Below, in pieces: positions 54,149-62,277 of a stretch of DNA of 64,000 nucleotides; position 1 is the first letter of the stretch; every line of letters begins with the position of its first letter. Under the pieces are notes generated by a model, which made no database searches, was not told the DNA's origin, and worked only from the letters and a program-made list of their open reading frames with translations. The stretch is from Bacillus sp. FJAT-50079 (lineage in GTDB: Bacteria > Bacillota > Bacilli > Bacillales > Bacillaceae_C), in the NCBI RefSeq assembly GCF_018343515.1, contig NZ_JAGYPD010000004.1, forward strand, positions 248,001 through 312,000, read 5' to 3'. A program made the translations under genes and the position numbers.

Positions 54149-55909
54149 ATGAGTAACGGTAAAATCATCGTGGTCGGTGGTGGATTAGCCGGCCTGATGG
54201 CAACTATAAAAATAGCTGAGCAAGGAAACGCGGTGGATCTTTTTTCACTTGTTCCAGTAAAGCGTTCCCACTCTGTTTGCGCGCAGGGTGGAATTAACGG
54301 TGCAGTAAATACAAAGGGTGAAGGGGACTCTCCACTTATCCATTTTGATGATACAGTTTATGGTGGAGACTTTTTAGCAAACCAACCTCCGGTAAAAGCG
54401 ATGTGTGAAGCTGCGCCAGGAATTATCAATTTATTTGACCGTATGGGTGTTATGTTTAACCGTACTCCTGAAGGGTTACTTGATTTCAGACGCTTCGGTG
54501 GTACACAGCATCATCGTACAGCGTTTGCGGGTGCGACAACGGGACAGCAGCTTCTTTATGCACTTGACGAACAAGTTCGCCGTCACGAAGTAGCTGGCCT
54601 TGTTAACAAATATGAAGGCTGGGACTTCTTGGGAATCATTAAAGATGATGATGGAGTTTGTCGAGGGATCGTTGCTCAAAACATGACAACAATGGAAATT
54701 CAATCATTCCCAGCTGACGCTGTTATTATGGCAACAGGTGGGCCAGGAATTATATTTGGAAAGTCAACAAACTCTGTAATTAATACCGGTTCAGCCGCTT
54801 CGATTGTATATCAACAAGGGGCAACCTATGCAAATGGAGAGTTTATTCAAATCCATCCGACTGCAATTCCAGGAGACGATAAGCTTCGCCTTATGAGTGA
54901 ATCTGCTCGTGGGGAAGGTGGACGAGTATGGACGTATAAAGATGGAAAACCATGGTATTTCCTTGAGGAAAAATATCCAGCATACGGGAACCTTGTACCG
55001 CGTGACATCGCCACACGAGAAATTTTTGATGTTTGTGTCAATATGAAGCTTGGCATCAATGGAGAAAACATGGTATATCTTGACCTTTCCCATAAAGATC
55101 CACATGAGCTTGATATTAAACTTGGCGGTATTATTGAAATTTATGAGAAATTCACTGGTGACGATCCTCGTAAAGTGCCAATGAAGATTTTCCCAGCTGT
55201 TCATTACTCTATGGGCGGACTGTGGGTTGACTATGAGCAGCATACGAATATTCCAGGCTTATTTGCTGCAGGTGAGTGTGACTATTCTCAACATGGAGCA
55301 AACCGTTTAGGTGCTAACTCCCTATTGTCTGCTGTATACGGTGGAATGGTCGCGGGACCTGAAGCAGTTAAATATGTAAGCGGCTTGGCGAAAAGCGCGG
55401 ATGCTCTTCCATCATCCCTATTCGAAGGTGCGCAAAAGCATGAAGAGGAAAAATGGGCAGATATTATGGCTTTGGATGGTACTGAAAATGCGTACGTCCT
55501 TCATAAAGAGCTTGGTGAATGGATGACAGATAACGTAACGGTTGTTCGTTACAATGATAAATTACAAGAAACCGATAATAAAATTATTGAATTGATGGAG
55601 CGTTGGAAAAACATCAATATTAACGATACGACGAGCTGGAGCAATCAAGGTGCACTATTTACAAGACAGCTTTGGCATATGATGCAGCTTGCACGTGTTA
55701 TTACGATTGGTGCATTGAATCGAAATGAAAGCCGAGGAGCTCATTATAAGCCGGACTTCCCAGAACGTGATGATGATAACTTCTTGAAGACAACGATGGC
55801 GAATTATAATGCAAGTACGAACACACCAGAATTCAGTTATGAGGATGTCGACGTCACTTTAATTAAACCACGTAAACGCGACTATTCAAAACAGAAAGAG
55901 GTGAATTAA
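54149..55909 (+). CDS. sdhA: Succinate dehydrogenase flavoprotein subunit
   Basis: Covalent-FAD catalytic subunit, 586 residues. It has the Rossmann motif IIVVGGGLAGLMA at the N terminus, the flavinylation segment SHSVCAQGGINGAVN (about 43-57), HPTAIPG, SESARGEGG and the catalytic Arg region HYSMGGLWVD (about 352-361). The ATG at 54149 gives the family start; an in-frame GTG at 54137 overlaps the ribosome site. It is nearly identical in layout to B. subtilis SdhA. Confidence 0.97.
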   Translation: MSNGKIIVVGGGLAGLMATIKIAEQGNAVDLFSLVPVKRSHSVCAQGGINGAVNTKGEGDSPLIHFDDTVYGGDFLANQPPVKAMCEAAPGIINLFDRMGVMFNRTPEGLLDFRRFGGTQHHRTAFAGATTGQQLLYALDEQVRRHEVAGLVNKYEGWDFLGIIKDDDGVCRGIVAQNMTTMEIQSFPADAVIMATGGPGIIFGKSTNSVINTGSAASIVYQQGATYANGEFIQIHPTAIPGDDKLRLMSESARGEGGRVWTYKDGKPWYFLEEKYPAYGNLVPRDIATREIFDVCVNMKLGINGENMVYLDLSHKDPHELDIKLGGIIEIYEKFTGDDPRKVPMKIFPAVHYSMGGLWVDYEQHTNIPGLFAAGECDYSQHGANRLGANSLLSAVYGGMVAGPEAVKYVSGLAKSADALPSSLFEGAQKHEEEKWADIMALDGTENAYVLHKELGEWMTDNVTVVRYNDKLQETDNKIIELMERWKNININDTTSWSNQGALFTRQLWHMMQLARVITIGALNRNESRGAHYKPDFPERDDDNFLKTTMANYNASTNTPEFSYEDVDVTLIKPRKRDYSKQKEVN

Positions 55910-55910
55910 C

Positions 55911-56678
55911 ATGAGTGAAAAGAAAACTGTTACTTTTATTATTACTCGTCAAGATCATCCAGAATCTCAACCATATGAAGAAGAATTCGTTCTTGATTAT
56001 CGACCAAACATGAACGTCATCTCTGCGCTTATGGAAATTCGCCGTAACCCGGTCAATTCAAAAGGGGAAAAAACAACGCCAGTAAACTGGGATATGAACT
56101 GTCTTGAGGAAGTATGTGGAGCTTGCTCAATGGTAATCAATGGCCAACCGCGTCAATCTTGTACAGCGCTCGTTGATAAATTGGAACAGCCAATTCGATT
56201 GGCGCCAATGGCTACATTCCCAGTCGTTCGTGACCTTGTTATTGATCGAAGCAGAATGTTTGATTCATTGAAGCGAATCAAGGCATGGATTCCAATTGAT
56301 GGAACGCACGATCTTGGACCAGGACCACGTATGCCGGAAAGAAAACGTCAATGGGCATACGAGCTGTCAAAATGTATGACGTGCGGGGTTTGCCTGGAAG
56401 CATGTCCAAACGTAAACAGCAAAACAGATTTCATTGGCCCAGCATTTCTTTCACTCGTACGTTTATATAACGCACATCCAACTGGATCGATGAACAAAGA
56501 CGAACGTCTGGAAGCATTAATGGGCGATGGAGGAATCTCACAGTGCGGTAACTCACAAAACTGTGTGGAAGTTTGTCCAAAAGGCATTCCGCTTACAACT
56601 TCCATTGCAGCAATGAACCGCGCGACGAACATCCAAATGTTCAAAAACTTCTTCGGAAGCGACAATATGGTAGAGTAA
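55911..56678 (+). CDS. sdhB: Succinate dehydrogenase iron-sulfur subunit
   Basis: A 255-residue electron-transfer subunit. The N-terminal ferredoxin domain has the [2Fe-2S] cysteines (CLEEVCGACSM...C, about 64-85). The C-terminal domain has CMTCGVCLEACPN (about 156-168) and CGNSQNCVEVCPKGIP (about 210-225) for the remaining clusters. It starts one base after sdhA, marking the last gene of the conserved Bacillus block. Confidence 0.97.
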   Translation: MSEKKTVTFIITRQDHPESQPYEEEFVLDYRPNMNVISALMEIRRNPVNSKGEKTTPVNWDMNCLEEVCGACSMVINGQPRQSCTALVDKLEQPIRLAPMATFPVVRDLVIDRSRMFDSLKRIKAWIPIDGTHDLGPGPRMPERKRQWAYELSKCMTCGVCLEACPNVNSKTDFIGPAFLSLVRLYNAHPTGSMNKDERLEALMGDGGISQCGNSQNCVEVCPKGIPLTTSIAAMNRATNIQMFKNFFGSDNMVE

Positions 56679-56686
56679 TAAGATTA

Positions 56687-56725
56687 AACAGGACTTGTCC
56701 AATAGGGACAAGTCCTGTTTTTTTA
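56687..56725 (+). terminator. Terminator after sdhCAB
   Basis: Perfect 14-bp stem AACAGGACTTGTCC/GGACAAGTCCTGTT with a five-base loop and a seven-base T-run. Confidence 0.95.
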
Positions 56726-56837
56726 TATAAAAAAATTACAACATGAAATAAAACGTTTACAATTGGCTGTCAATATATAGTAGTAGAATAAGGTAAAGAC
56801 GTTTTTACATAGTCGGATGAAAACGAGGAGAGAGAAA

Positions 56838-59780
56838 ATGGGGAGGAAAATAGAACTGCATAGCCATCTATCTGAAAAAGCGAAGAAAGATCAGCCAAGG
56901 CTGAAGAGTAATTTTAACGCTGCCTGGAAATTTATAAAGAAAGACATAAAAGATGCGTACGAGCCTTCATTCAATGATTCTACATGGGAAACGGTCAGTA
57001 CTCCACATACATTCAATGACATCGATACATTCGATAATTTTATGGAGGGAGGGCATAATGGCGAAAGAAATATGTACACGGGTAAGTCATGGTATCGTAA
57101 ACAATTCAAAATCAAGGAAAAATATAAAGATAAAAAAGTATTTATCGAATTTGAAGCCGTACGTCAAACAGCAGATGTTTACATCAATGGAGTAAAACTT
57201 GCTGGAAAATGTGAAAATGGCTTTATTCCATTTGGCTATGACCTGACACCGCATCTCTATTTTGGCGACCAAGAAAATCTGATCGCTGTCATGGTAGATA
57301 ATACTTTCCCTTATAAGTCGGAAGGGACAGATGATGTATTAAGCTGGCATGATTCCCATTGGCATCCGACACATGGCGGACTTTATCGAAATGTTTATTT
57401 GGCGATTACGGACAAGCTTCATATTACATTGCCATTGTATAGTTTTCTAGAATCGCAAGGAACGTATGTGCACACATCAAATATTACGAAGGATTCGGCA
57501 GATGTGACGGTTGAAGCGGAAGTATTTAATGAGGATAGTCGTTCGAAATTCGTAGACTATATCGTTGAAGTCGTTGATCGTATGGGTAAGGTCGTGCTCA
57601 CAATGAGAGATCAAAAGAAAGTAGAGGCAGGGGAGAAGTTTGTTTTTGCTACAACGGAAACTTTGAAGAACCCACATCGTTGGTCACCTGATTATCCATA
57701 TGTATATAAGGTGGTAACAAAATTAAAGGTAGAAAATAAGATTGTCGATGAGTACGTTACTCCGTTAGGAATAAGAACATTCGAGTTTACGAATGATCAA
57801 GGATTTTTTATTAATGGTCGGCAGATGAAACTAAAGGGGTGGGGGCAAAAGGCAACGAATGAATGGGCTGGTTTAGGTGCTGCCTATCCTGATTGGATGC
57901 ATGACCATGTCATCAAGTTGATGAAAGATGCCGGCGGCAACTTTATCCGTTGGGGACATGTGGCCGGTTCGCCGACACATTTAAAAGTAGCAGATAAATA
58001 TGGAATGATCACACTTCAACCTGGTGTAGATGGGGAAGGAAGCACAGTTGGTGGTGTATACAGTGATGTTGCTTATAAAATAAGAGCCAGCGCCTTCCGC
58101 GATATGGTTATTTATTATCGAAATCATCCATCGATCCTTTCGTGGGAAGGCGGGAATCAAAGTGTGCCAGTAGCGGAAGCGGAGACGTTGAAAGAAATCG
58201 TTCAAGAATGGGATCGACATGGTGGAAGAAATTATGCACATCGAAGAAGCGATGCGGCAATGGATAAATTTATTGATCTTTCGATTGGGACAGAGGGAAG
58301 CTGGGAATTAAAAGGCTCTGGTCACCCGGTCGTTGAAGGGGAATATAATCGAGAAGAAGCGCCGCGCCGCGTTTGGGATCGTTACACGCCAGGCTATGAA
58401 AACTACCAAACTTCCCCTGATTCATCGTATAATTTGACGGCAGAAGATTTTGCTAAAAACCAAGCGAGTCAATTTGCAAAAATTAGCGCTCCTGAGCATT
58501 GTGGCGGAGCGAATTGGATTTTCTCGGACTCAACAAGTCATGGACGTGTTCATTCGGAAGTAGCCCGTGCGAGTGGAGAAGTGGATGGTGTGATGCTTCC
58601 AAAAGAGGCATATTATGCGATCAAAGCGATCTTTAGAAATGATCCGCAAATTTATATTATTGGTCATTGGAATTATCCAGTAGGAACGGTGAAGGACATA
58701 TATGTAATGGCCAATGGTGATCGTGTTGAGTTTTTTATTAACGAGAAATCATTAGGATTCGGTTCAAAAAGTGATACGTATTTATTCACATTTCATGATG
58801 TTGCTTGGCAAGCGGGAACGATTAAAGCAGTTGCATACAATTCAGATAATGAAGTCATTGCCATACATGAAAAGAAAACAACAGGTGCACCAGTTGCAGT
58901 CAAATTGACCGCAATAACGGGACCTGAAGGATTGCGTGCTGACCGATCTGATGTCGTATTAATTGATGCGGAAGTTGTAGATATTTATGGTGATCGTGTT
59001 TCAACTTTCGATGGACGAATTGACTTTGCGATCACAGGGCCGGGAATATGGAGAGGCGGTTATAATAGTGGTAAGGAAGCCTCCACGAATCATCTACATT
59101 TAGAGATTGAAGCTGGGATCAATCGTGTAGCTGTTCGGTCAACACTCGTTCCGGGAACAATTACAGTGACTGGGCAAATCAAAGGATTAAAATCGGCAAC
59201 GATAAACGTGATGTCGCATCCAGTATTAATCGAAGATGGACTTTCAGTGGAAATGCCGCTGATACCTGAATTAGTTTTAACGGGTGTGGAACCGTCAATC
59301 GGTGAAGGGCCTAAGGATACAAGAGTAAAACGGTCAAAAGAACTTCAGCGACAACTCATCCATGATTTCTCATATTCTGGTATTCACTGTTCAAATGGTG
59401 TTCAAGTAAATGTGAAAAATGGTGATCAAATCTATTCTGATCAAGATTTCGTATTTGAAAACCTTCCGGATGATTTACTTGGCGGAGAATATATACAAGT
59501 AGCGAATGAAGATGCATCATATCAAGCATTAGACCTTATGCATTTTACGATTGGTAATAACGCGAATGTGTACATTGCTCACGATGACCGCTTAGAAAGA
59601 CCGCAATGGCTAATGGAAGGTTTCATCGATGCGGAGGATGGCATTACAATTAATGGGTCTACACATAGAGTATTTTCTAAAACAGTTAATGCGAATACGA
59701 CATTAACGCTTGGTGGGAATCAAGATCACGATGAAGGGAAGATGGCCAATATGTACGTCATGTTTGCGAAAGAGATTTGA
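56838..59780 (+). CDS. Glycoside hydrolase family 2 protein with GNQ in place of GNE
   Basis: A 980-residue cytoplasmic GH2-type enzyme (no signal peptide). The order is: sugar-binding jelly-roll (about 25-200; WYRKQFKI, DVYINGVKL, HGGLYRNVYL), Ig-like domain (about 205-320), TIM barrel (about 320-600; GWGQKATNEWAGLG, NHPSILSWEGGNQ), then DUF4982-like and further beta domains to the C terminus. The usual acid/base Glu of GNE is Gln441 here. Catalysis may use another residue, or the subfamily may differ. The substrate is unknown. A partial cre-like AAAACGTTTACA lies upstream at about 56749-56760. GAGGAGAG precedes the ATG. Confidence 0.83.
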   Translation: MGRKIELHSHLSEKAKKDQPRLKSNFNAAWKFIKKDIKDAYEPSFNDSTWETVSTPHTFNDIDTFDNFMEGGHNGERNMYTGKSWYRKQFKIKEKYKDKKVFIEFEAVRQTADVYINGVKLAGKCENGFIPFGYDLTPHLYFGDQENLIAVMVDNTFPYKSEGTDDVLSWHDSHWHPTHGGLYRNVYLAITDKLHITLPLYSFLESQGTYVHTSNITKDSADVTVEAEVFNEDSRSKFVDYIVEVVDRMGKVVLTMRDQKKVEAGEKFVFATTETLKNPHRWSPDYPYVYKVVTKLKVENKIVDEYVTPLGIRTFEFTNDQGFFINGRQMKLKGWGQKATNEWAGLGAAYPDWMHDHVIKLMKDAGGNFIRWGHVAGSPTHLKVADKYGMITLQPGVDGEGSTVGGVYSDVAYKIRASAFRDMVIYYRNHPSILSWEGGNQSVPVAEAETLKEIVQEWDRHGGRNYAHRRSDAAMDKFIDLSIGTEGSWELKGSGHPVVEGEYNREEAPRRVWDRYTPGYENYQTSPDSSYNLTAEDFAKNQASQFAKISAPEHCGGANWIFSDSTSHGRVHSEVARASGEVDGVMLPKEAYYAIKAIFRNDPQIYIIGHWNYPVGTVKDIYVMANGDRVEFFINEKSLGFGSKSDTYLFTFHDVAWQAGTIKAVAYNSDNEVIAIHEKKTTGAPVAVKLTAITGPEGLRADRSDVVLIDAEVVDIYGDRVSTFDGRIDFAITGPGIWRGGYNSGKEASTNHLHLEIEAGINRVAVRSTLVPGTITVTGQIKGLKSATINVMSHPVLIEDGLSVEMPLIPELVLTGVEPSIGEGPKDTRVKRSKELQRQLIHDFSYSGIHCSNGVQVNVKNGDQIYSDQDFVFENLPDDLLGGEYIQVANEDASYQALDLMHFTIGNNANVYIAHDDRLERPQWLMEGFIDAEDGITINGSTHRVFSKTVNANTTLTLGGNQDHDEGKMANMYVMFAKEI

Positions 59781-59797
59781 TTAATTCTTCTAGATTG

Positions 59798-59847
59798 AAA
59801 CACCTTTCTTGTATTTGAGCGTTTTACAAGAAAGGTGTTTCTTTTTG
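59798..59847 (+). terminator. Terminator after the GH2 gene
   Basis: Perfect 16-bp inverted repeat (arms 59798-59813 and 59825-59840) with an 11-base loop, followed by CTTTTT. Confidence 0.93.
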
Positions 59848-59850
59848 TTC

Positions 59851-59993
59851 TTACCATGAAAAGGGAGCGACTGTGGCAGCAGTCTCCAGTATCAATTTAC
59901 GTGCGAATAAGGCATAATCCTCAAACTTATTAAACTTATCTCTTAGGCTTACTATATACTCTTTTGGTAATCGCACTTCAACTATTAGCACAT
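59851..59993 (-). pseudogene. Possible frameshifted gene fragment
   Basis: On the minus strand, VLIVEVRLPKEYIVSLR reads from 59993. After removal of two bases near 59940 (an AGAGAGA run) it continues as a coding-like tail ending ILETAATVAPFSW and a stop at 59851. As given, the frame breaks after about 34 codons. No ribosome site is clear and I do not recognise the protein. It could be a gene remnant or chance. Confidence 0.25.
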
Positions 59994-60022
59994 TTTAAAA
60001 CTTCGACTTTCTTCCCTTGCCC

Positions 60023-60502
60023 TCACTGGATCATTAATTTCATTATAAACTGCTCGCCAATGGGACCGATTTTTCTCTTTCCTGTGTCTTGAAATCCAAC
60101 TTTTACATACAATTGTTGGGCAACATTATTTTTATGATTAACGGCTAAAACGACTTCATTACAGGTTGGAAACTCGATTGAAATGAACTTTTTTAGTAAA
60201 AACATAGCTTGTTTTGCGAACCCTTTTCCTTGGTGCACATGGTTGATTGATAATGAAGTTAATAGCATCGCCTTTGAGTTTTCCGTATAGTCTTTTACGC
60301 GATCGGTTGCGTGTAATATAAAGAAACCGACTGGTTCTGACTTATGTAAAATAACAATTCGATATTGGTCCTCTACATGTTCCTGAAATTCTTTTGGCAA
60401 TGATGTAAATTTTCCCTGTTCATTAGGAAGTTCAAAGGAATTTAATATATCCGAATATACATTTGAAAAATGACGTAACTGTACATATTCACATTTCTCC
60501 AT
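60023..60502 (-). CDS. GNAT-family N-acetyltransferase
   Basis: A 159-residue GNAT-fold protein. The acetyl-CoA pyrophosphate-binding motif appears as QGKGFAKQAM (about 92-101), preceded by beta strands SEPVGFFILHA and AMLLTSLSINHVH, and followed by EVVLAVNHKNNVAQQLYVKVGF, the usual GNAT motif B. The start has GAGGAGGG. It stands alone on the minus strand. The acyl acceptor cannot be predicted. Confidence 0.85.
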   Translation of the reverse strand: MEKCEYVQLRHFSNVYSDILNSFELPNEQGKFTSLPKEFQEHVEDQYRIVILHKSEPVGFFILHATDRVKDYTENSKAMLLTSLSINHVHQGKGFAKQAMFLLKKFISIEFPTCNEVVLAVNHKNNVAQQLYVKVGFQDTGKRKIGPIGEQFIMKLMIQ

Positions 60503-60700
60503 GATTAGCCCTCCTCTATTGATTACATATTAACATGCGAATATGTGTTTGCGAATGGTGAGTTGATGCCGGCAGAGGGCAATAGTATTGAACCTGCACA
60601 AATGATTTTACTCGGCTGAATAATGTATGATTCGCACGATTTAAATTTCTCACTTATACTATTATTTATAATTCATCATTTAAGGGAGGTAGAGGTAAAA

Positions 60701-61483
60701 ATGGATTTGGGTTTAAAAAATAAAGTAGCACTCATTACGGGATCTAGTAAAGGAATAGGACTGAGAACGGCAATACACCTAGCTAAGGAAGGTGTGAAAG
60801 TAACCATCTGTGCACGAAATATGGAAAATCTAAAAGCAGCAGCTGATCAAATATTCGCGGAAACTAATATTGAAGTGCACTACATCGAGGCTGATGTGAC
60901 AAAGGAAGAGGACTGCAAAAAAATTGTTATGTCAACTGTCGAAAAGTATGGCCGATTGGATATTTTGATCAATAATGCTGGCACATCTTCAGCCCATCCG
61001 TTTGAAAAGGTTGAATCTGAGCTTTGGCAAGCGGACCTTGATTTAAAATTATTCGGGGCGATCCATTGTTCCCGCTATGCGATCCCTTTTATGCGTCAAG
61101 TAGGTGGTGGCGCGATTGTAAATGTGACGGCCTCATTCGCAAAAACTCCGCCAGCCTCTTCTTTACCAACTTCAGTAAGTCGAGCGGCGGGGATGGCTCT
61201 TACAAAAGCAATGAGCAAGGATCTGGGACCTGATAATATTCGAGTGAACACTGTCTGTATCGGTTTAATTCGCAGTGATCAACTTGAGAAAAGGTGGAAA
61301 CAACAAGCTCCTGAGCTTACATGGGAACAATATGCGAGGGAGGGTGATCATCAAGTACCTCTTGGACGTATCGGAAATACAGATGAAGCAGCAAAAGTCA
61401 TTACATTCCTTGTTTCAGATGCTGCCTCATATGTAACAGGAACAGCGGTGAATGTAGATGGAGGACTAGCCGCAGCTTTATAA
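60701..61483 (+). CDS. Short-chain dehydrogenase/reductase fold protein lacking the YxxxK motif
   Basis: A 260-residue SDR-fold protein with an intact cofactor motif (TGSSKGIG, 13-20), ADVTKEEDC and NNAG (about 92-95), and a C-terminal VTGTAVNVDGG typical of FabG-like proteins. Where the catalytic Tyr-x-x-x-Lys should be, the sequence is Thr157-S-V-S-Arg161, directly before AAGMALTKAMSKDLGP. Normal SDR oxidoreductase chemistry is therefore doubtful. GGGAGG precedes the ATG at 60701; the longer ORF start is rejected. It lies immediately upstream of the 21-bp array. Confidence 0.85.
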   Translation: MDLGLKNKVALITGSSKGIGLRTAIHLAKEGVKVTICARNMENLKAAADQIFAETNIEVHYIEADVTKEEDCKKIVMSTVEKYGRLDILINNAGTSSAHPFEKVESELWQADLDLKLFGAIHCSRYAIPFMRQVGGGAIVNVTASFAKTPPASSLPTSVSRAAGMALTKAMSKDLGPDNIRVNTVCIGLIRSDQLEKRWKQQAPELTWEQYAREGDHQVPLGRIGNTDEAAKVITFLVSDAASYVTGTAVNVDGGLAAAL

Positions 61484-61510
61484 GTATATTCAAGTAAAAT
61501 AGCTGAAATT

Positions 61511-62135
61511 AGGAGAGTGGCTTGTAACTCAGGGAGAGTGGCTTGTAACTCAGATGGAGTGGCTTGTAACTCAGAGGGAGTGGCTTGTAACTCAGATGGA
61601 GTGGCTTGTAACTCAGAGGGAGTGGCTTGTAACTCAGAGGGAGTGGCTTGTAACTCAGAGGGAGTGGCTTGTAACTCAGAGGGAGTGGCTTGTAACTCAG
61701 AGGGAGTGGCTTGTAACTCAGAGGGAGTGGCTTGTAAACCAGGGAGAGTGGCTTGTAACTCAGAGGGAGTGGCTTGTAGCTCAGGGAGAGTGGCTTGTAA
61801 CTCAAGGAGAGTGGCTTGTAACTCAGGGAGAGTGGCTTATAAACCAGGGAGAGTGGCTTGTAACTCAAGGAGAGTGGCTTGTAAACCGGAGAGAGTGGCT
61901 TGTAACTCAGGGAGAGTGGCTTGTAGCTCAGGGAGAGTGGCTTGTAAACCAGGGAGAGTGGCTTGTAACTCAGAGAGAGTGGCTTGTAACTCAGGGAGAG
62001 TGGCTTGTAACTCAAGGAGAGTGGCTTGTAAACCGGAGAGAGTGGCTTGTAGATCAGGGAGAGTGGCTTGTAACTCAGGGAGAGTGGCTTGTAACTCAAG
62101 GAGAGTGGCTTGTAACCAGAGTAAGTGCCACGTAA
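61511..62135. repeat. 21-bp tandem repeat array, 29 copies in perfect register
   Basis: GTGGCTTGTA recurs every 21 bp from 61517 to 62105 without a single insertion or deletion, followed by two or three decayed units. The unit is GGAGAGTGGCTTGTAACTCAG, with variants AACCAG and AACCGG at the 3' part and GGGAGA/AGGGAG/AGGAGA at the 5' part. Because 21 is a multiple of three, open frames run through it on both strands as seven-residue repeats. None has a ribosome site or sensible start, so I call it non-coding. Confidence 0.95.
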
Positions 62136-62241
62136 ATCAGACCAAAATGGCTCACAAACAAGCACAACTAAGCCCGCGAAAAAGCGAACTTACCCTCGTT
62201 AAACATATCTCTAGGCCGGAGGAATAAAGATCGAAGCATAC

Positions 62242-62276
62242 AAAAAACGAGGTGGGAAAATCCCCACCTCGTTTTG
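62242..62276 (-). terminator. Terminator of the solute-binding protein gene
   Basis: AAAACGAGGTGGG/CCCACCTCGTTTT inverted repeat with A- and T-rich flanks, just beyond the stop codon of the minus-strand lipoprotein gene. Confidence 0.9.
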
Positions 62277-62277
62277 C

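Noticed and set aside
61509-62227. Long ORFs on both strands made of seven-residue repeats (WLVTQRE, VACNSGR, LSYKPLS)
   Set aside because: They arise because a stop-free 21-bp unit is tiled. No ribosome site, sensible start or domain is present, and several frames are open at once.
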